A stretch of 9,941 nucleotides of DNA from an uncultured Collinsella sp. (GTDB lineage: Bacteria; Actinomycetota; Coriobacteriia; Coriobacteriales; Coriobacteriaceae): positions 1-9,941 of the forward strand of contig CAADVJ010000125.1 in the NCBI GenBank assembly GCA_900752475.1. The letters are read 5' to 3'. This document shows positions 1 to 9,941 of this stretch, piece by piece; position 1 is the first letter of the stretch; the number at the start of each line of letters is the position of its first letter. The notes beneath the pieces are model-generated. The model saw only the letters and a list, made by a program, of their open reading frames with translations, did no database searches and was not told the origin of the DNA. A program made the translations under genes and the position numbers.

Positions 1-297
1 AAAACCCTTCCGGCAATTTTCCCCCCCGCTCCCCCTGCCGCTGTTGTCGCCGCTCCCGCTGCTGGCGCTGCTGAGGCCGAGGAGAAGACCGAGTTTGACG
101 TCGTGCTCGAGGGCTTCGGCGACAACAAGATCCAGGTCATCAAGGCCGTCCGTGAGCTCACCAACCTTGGCCTGAAGGAGGCCAAGGAGGTCGTCGAGGG
201 CGCTCCCAAGGCTGTTCTCGAGGGTGCCAAGAAGGAGGACGCCGAGGCTGCCAAGGAGAAGCTCGAGGCTGCTGGCGCTGCTGTCACCCTCAAGTAA
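1..297 (+). CDS. rplL: 50S ribosomal protein L7/L12, C-terminal part (5' end cut by window edge)
   Basis: L7/L12 forms the dimers of the ribosomal stalk, bound through L10, and recruits and stimulates the translational GTPases (EF-Tu, EF-G, IF2). The frame is open from base 1 to a TAA at 295-297 and gives 98 residues of a protein normally about 120-130 long, so the N-terminal dimerisation domain is missing. Visible in order are an Ala/Pro-rich hinge (about residues 13-25) and the complete globular C-terminal domain, from EKTEFDVVL through NKIQVIKAVREL and GLKEAKEVVEGAP to the terminal AAGAAVTLK. These are classic L7/L12 signatures. The first 12 or so codons read as Lys/Pro/Phe-rich sequence that does not fit the family and look like poor-quality contig-end sequence; the reading there should not be trusted. 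rplJ (L10) would be expected just upstream. A terminator follows 31 bases after the stop. Confidence 0.95.
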   Translation, partial: KTLPAIFPPAPPAAVVAAPAAGAAEAEEKTEFDVVLEGFGDNKIQVIKAVRELTNLGLKEAKEVVEGAPKAVLEGAKKEDAEAAKEKLEAAGAAVTLK

Positions 298-327
298 TCA
301 GGCTTTCTCGCCAGATTTCTTTGCAGG

Positions 328-364
328 CGGGGTTCGCATTGCGAGCCCCGTCTTTTTTGTTTTT
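328..364 (+). terminator. Intrinsic terminator after rplL
   Basis: A 10-bp stem (328-337 pairing with 341-350, one U-G wobble at 333/345) closes on a 3-base loop ATT and is followed by a T-rich run (TCTTTTTTGTTTTT, 351-364). This is a textbook Rho-independent terminator. It ends the rplL transcript, so galU and rpoBC probably need their own promoters unless readthrough is substantial. Confidence 0.9.
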
Positions 365-436
365 CGGTCCCTCGACATCGGTAGCTCAAACTGCCGTATT
401 CTGTGATTTGCGTCGTATCGGGTGTCCTGCCGTTGG

Positions 437-470
437 GCAATAAAATTGCACCATTCGAGCAATAATTTGC
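437..470 (+). promoter_or_regulatory. Two AT-rich dyads in tandem upstream of galU (possible operator)
   Basis: GCAAT-AAA-ATTGC (437-449) is a perfect 5-bp dyad. GCAA-TAAT-TTGC (459-470) is a close copy with 4-bp arms. They start 22 bp apart, close to two helical turns, so bound proteins would sit on the same face of the DNA. They lie just upstream of the candidate galU -35 element. Arms this short and AT-rich can arise by chance, and I cannot name a regulator. Confidence 0.3.
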
Positions 471-487
471 GTTGACCTGCTGAAGAA

Positions 488-515
488 TTGTCTCTGCCTT
501 GTAGCGACATATAGT
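488..515 (+). promoter_or_regulatory. Candidate sigma70-type promoter for galU
   Basis: TTGTCT (488-493, 4 of 6 to consensus), a 16-bp spacer and TATAGT (510-515, 5 of 6) form the best sigma70-like pair I can find between the rplL terminator and galU. A start near 521-523 would give a leader of about 90 bases. A better-looking -35 hexamer, TTGACC at 472-477, has no acceptable -10 at the right distance. Confidence 0.4.
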
Positions 516-551
516 TCCAGCGGTAAGATGCTTGGGTATCACAATTTGGTC

Positions 552-590
552 TGCGGCTGTGCGCCGCACGCATGGGGCGCTTTTGCGCCT
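552..590 (+). other. Two small hairpins in the galU leader
   Basis: The first hairpin pairs 552-557 with 563-568 (TGCGGC/GCCGCA, loop TGTGC). The second pairs 576-580 with 585-589 (GGCGC-TTTT-GCGCC) and ends four bases before the AAAGGA ribosome binding site. There is no T run after either, so they are not terminators. They could affect translation initiation or mRNA stability, but GC-rich leaders often form such hairpins by chance. Confidence 0.35.
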
Positions 591-611
591 GCGAAAGGAT
601 CTTTGAATAAC

Positions 612-1520
612 ATGAAGGCAATCATCCCCGCCGCCGGTCTTGGCACGCGTTTTCTGCCTGGCACCAAGTGCACGCCCAAAGAGATGCTGCCGGTGCTCGA
701 CAAGCCCGTCATTCAGTACGTCGTCGAGGAGGCGCTCGACCCCGAGGAAGTCGACGACGCCATCATCGTTACTTCTCCCGGTAAGCCCGAGCTACTGAAC
801 TACTTCCAGCCCGATCGCTCGCTCGAGAACCTGCTGCGCGAGCGCGGCAAGAACGCCTATGCCGATGCCGTCGCCCACGCTGGCGGTATGCCGGTCGACT
901 TCCGTTATCAGTACGAGCCCAAGGGCCTCGGCCATGCTATCCGCTCTGCTGCCGACGCCGTGGCAGGGGAGAACTTCCTGGTTCTTCTGGGCGACTACGT
1001 TGTGCCTAATCGCGACATCTGCGACAAGATGCTCGCCGTTTCCAAGGAGCACGGTGGAGCTTCGGTTATCGCCGTCGCTGCTTGCTCGCCCGAGGAAGTC
1101 AGCCGCTACGGCGTTATCGCCGGCGAGCGCGTCGGTTCGCTCGAGGGCGCCGAGGACGTTGCCGATGCAGAGCCGGGCGCTGTCTGGCGCATCGGCGGTC
1201 TGGTCGAGAAGCCCGCTCCCGAGGCGGCTCCGTCCAACCTGTACATTGTCGGCCGTTATCTGCTGAGCCCGCTGGTCATGGACCTGCTCGCTGATCAGCA
1301 GGCCGGCAAAGGCGGCGAGATTCAGCTCACCGACGCCATGGCCCGCTCGCTCGACCGCGAGGCTATGTACGCTGTCGTTATCGACCCGCTGTCGGGCTAC
1401 GACACCGGCACCCCGTCTGGCTGGATGGCAACCAACGCCCTCATGGCCGCAAGCGATCCTCGCTTTGCCGATGCCTTCTGGGACGCCATCGACGAGCGCG
1501 GCGGATTGATGCGCAAGTAA
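612..1520 (+). CDS. galU: UTP--glucose-1-phosphate uridylyltransferase (UDP-glucose pyrophosphorylase)
   Basis: GalU converts glucose-1-phosphate and UTP to UDP-glucose and pyrophosphate in the cytoplasm. UDP-glucose feeds cell-envelope polysaccharide, glycolipid and galactose (Leloir) pathways. The 302-residue length is normal for the family. Seen in order: the nucleotide-binding signature GLGTRFLPGTK (9-19) and TPKEMLP (21-27), KGLGHA (104-109), GDY with the probable metal-binding Asp128, SRYGVI (164-169), VEKP (198-201) with the sugar-phosphate-contacting Lys, SNLYIVGRY (208-216), GGEIQLTD (234-241) and DTG (264-266). The ATG at 612 is chosen because homology starts exactly there (MKAIIPAAG) and AAAGGA lies at 594-599, although the 12-base spacing is a little long. 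An in-frame ATG at 528 would add 28 residues unlike GalU. Own terminators lie on both sides, suggesting a monocistronic unit. The gene uses a CTA Leu codon at 792, a codon absent from rpoBC. A related nucleotidyltransferase such as RfbA is less likely given the TPKEMLP and GGEIQLTD motifs. Confidence 0.94.
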   Translation: MKAIIPAAGLGTRFLPGTKCTPKEMLPVLDKPVIQYVVEEALDPEEVDDAIIVTSPGKPELLNYFQPDRSLENLLRERGKNAYADAVAHAGGMPVDFRYQYEPKGLGHAIRSAADAVAGENFLVLLGDYVVPNRDICDKMLAVSKEHGGASVIAVAACSPEEVSRYGVIAGERVGSLEGAEDVADAEPGAVWRIGGLVEKPAPEAAPSNLYIVGRYLLSPLVMDLLADQQAGKGGEIQLTDAMARSLDREAMYAVVIDPLSGYDTGTPSGWMATNALMAASDPRFADAFWDAIDERGGLMRK

Positions 1521-1540
1521 GCCTTCGGACATCGACATTT

Positions 1541-1573
1541 ACGGGCGCGGACCTCGGTTCGCGCCCGTTTTTT
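1541..1573 (+). terminator. Intrinsic terminator after galU
   Basis: A very stable GC-rich stem (1541-1552 pairing with 1557-1568, one G-T wobble, CTCG apical loop when the last pair opens) runs straight into six Ts (1568-1573). It starts 20 bases after the galU stop and separates galU from rpoBC. Confidence 0.93.
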
Positions 1574-1586
1574 ATAAGAGCTGCGA

Positions 1587-1628
1587 TTGCTGGCTCTCTG
1601 TTCACAGAAAATATATGAACAGGTGTTC
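1587..1628 (+). promoter_or_regulatory. LexA/SOS-box-like operator (1617-1628) beside a weak promoter-like pair
   Basis: GAACAGGTGTTC (1617-1628) is a dyad with 5-bp arms and a GG centre. With flanking bases it matches 13 of 14 positions of the Gram-positive LexA box CGAACRNRYGTTCG (the first C is T), and its right half is a perfect TCGAAC on the complement. A weak promoter-like pair sits next to it: TTGCTG (1587-1592), 17 bp, AATATA (1610-1615), which would put the operator over the start site. Only the dyad is clear. LexA binding and the promoter are inference. The nearest downstream gene is rpoB. Confidence 0.4.
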
Positions 1629-1706
1629 GATACATACCTATTTACCTGCACCTTTTCTGTCGAAAAACTTTGCTACTCCAAAAACTCAATCGCGTCAAGG
1701 CTTTTC

Positions 1707-1734
1707 TTGCCCAACGGTCGGTACCTGATAAACT
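1707..1734 (+). promoter_or_regulatory. Likely rpoBC promoter with extended -10
   Basis: TTGCCC (1707-1712), a 16-bp spacer ending in the extended -10 element TGA (1726-1728), and TAAACT (1729-1734) resemble a sigma70-family promoter. Transcription would start near 1741 and give a leader of about 67 bases. It lies after the galU terminator and before the strong rpoB Shine-Dalgarno, where a promoter is needed. The -10 matches only 4 of 6, partly compensated by the TGn. Confidence 0.5.
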
Positions 1735-1750
1735 ATTAGGTTGCGATAAC

Positions 1751-1771
1751 TGGCGAAGCTATGCCTCGCCA
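1751..1771 (+). other. Hairpin near the 5' end of the rpoB leader
   Basis: TGGCGA (1751-1756) pairs perfectly with TCGCCA (1766-1771). After an A/C mismatch the stem continues for two G-C pairs to a TAT loop. If transcription starts near 1741, this is a 5'-proximal stem-loop, a type of structure that often protects mRNA ends. No T tract follows, so it is not a terminator. Confidence 0.4.
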
Positions 1772-1807
1772 ACCCACCGAGCATTTCCGTGAAGGAGGAA
1801 AAACCTG

Positions 1808-5299
<3,492 letters not shown>

Positions 5300-5305
5300 T
5301 TGACT

Positions 5306-9784
<4,479 letters not shown>

Positions 9785-9810
9785 TTTCCTAGTACGTTAA
9801 CCGTCCTTCC

Positions 9811-9847
9811 AAAGACCCGCCTCCCAACAGGGGAGCGGGTCTTTTTT
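9811..9847 (+). terminator. Intrinsic terminator after rpoC
   Basis: AAAGACCCGC (9811-9820) pairs with GCGGGTCTTT (9835-9844). Beyond one bulged C (9821) the stem continues with TCCC/GGGA to a small AACAG loop. Six Ts follow the C at 9841 (9842-9847). It lies 26 bases after the rpoC stop and ends the rpoBC transcript, so any downstream ribosomal protein genes would be a separate unit. Confidence 0.93.
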
Positions 9848-9941
9848 GATGAGGAACGTTGCCTCGACGAGCATGTCGGATTCCCGGACCGGGCGGCCTG
9901 CGGTTTAAGTTTGTCGCGAGTTCCGCATGAGCCGGAGGCCA

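Noticed and set aside
472..477. TTGACC as the galU -35 element
   Set aside because: No acceptable -10 hexamer lies 16-18 bases downstream (TGCCTT at 17). TTGTCT/TATAGT is a better pair.
528..611. Upstream in-frame ATG that would lengthen GalU by 28 residues
   Set aside because: The added residues have no GalU similarity, run through the leader hairpins and lack a good ribosome binding site. The family N-terminus begins at 612.
298..621. A 107-codon minus-strand open frame in the rplL-galU gap
   Set aside because: It runs through the rplL terminator and the galU leader, has no recognisable ribosome binding site or domain, and its composition looks random.
792..1538. A 248-codon minus-strand open frame opposite galU
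   Set aside because: It is in codon register with galU, which has clear functional motifs, and it starts inside the galU terminator region. It is a shadow of GC-rich coding.
5300..5305. TTG at 5300 as the rpoC start
   Set aside because: The AAGGAG is only 3 bases away, too close for initiation. GTG at 5306 has ideal 9-base spacing and gives the expected MADF start.
9848..9941. Possible start of another gene after the rpoC terminator
   Set aside because: No ribosome binding site with a start codon and no recognisable protein sequence in any frame. An rpsL-type gene would be plausible further on, but nothing in these bases supports it.

Overview
This GC-rich window (9,941 bp) carries the end of rplL, a galU gene and the complete rpoB-rpoC pair, all on the plus strand. 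The proteins point to an actinobacterium. The beta' subunit has the long acidic coiled-coil insertion near its N-terminus that is typical of Actinobacteriota. The overall sequence style, with acidic tails on both large RNA polymerase subunits, suggests class Coriobacteriia, perhaps a Collinsella-like gut bacterium. The class and genus are inferences from memory of family sequences, not search results. The unrelated-looking first ~40 bases and the odd window length suggest that the window is a whole contig from a draft or metagenome assembly.

Layout: 1-297 is the 3' part of rplL (ribosomal protein L7/L12), followed by an intrinsic terminator (328-364). The 314-bp gap before galU holds that terminator, two AT-rich dyads 22 bp apart (437-470), a candidate promoter (488-515) and two small leader hairpins (552-590). 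galU (612-1520, UTP-glucose-1-phosphate uridylyltransferase) ends in its own strong terminator (1541-1573). The next gap (1574-1807) holds a LexA/SOS-box-like dyad (1617-1628), a likely rpoB promoter with an extended -10 (1707-1734), a leader hairpin and a strong Shine-Dalgarno. rpoB (1808-5299) and rpoC (5306-9784) form a tight, probably translationally coupled pair, closed by a terminator at 9811-9847. In the last 94 bases I see no gene, only a short CCCGG-A-CCGGG dyad (9883-9893).

How it fits together: L7/L12 recruits translation factors to the ribosome, rpoB and rpoC encode the catalytic core of RNA polymerase, and GalU makes UDP-glucose for envelope glycans. In many bacteria rplJ-rplL-rpoB-rpoC is one operon. 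Here a metabolic gene with terminators on both sides separates the ribosomal from the polymerase genes, so each block is probably controlled on its own.

The most interesting signals lie inside the polymerase genes. RpoC continues about 220 residues past the usual end, and this extension contains a domain that aligns without gaps to the C-terminal domain of the RNA polymerase alpha subunit, keeping several of its DNA-contacting residues. RpoB has a rebuilt fork loop 2 (16 residues where 8 are usual, with the normally conserved RERAGFE motif absent). Together with the acidic tails and the possible SOS box upstream of rpoB, this suggests a lineage-specific transcription machine.
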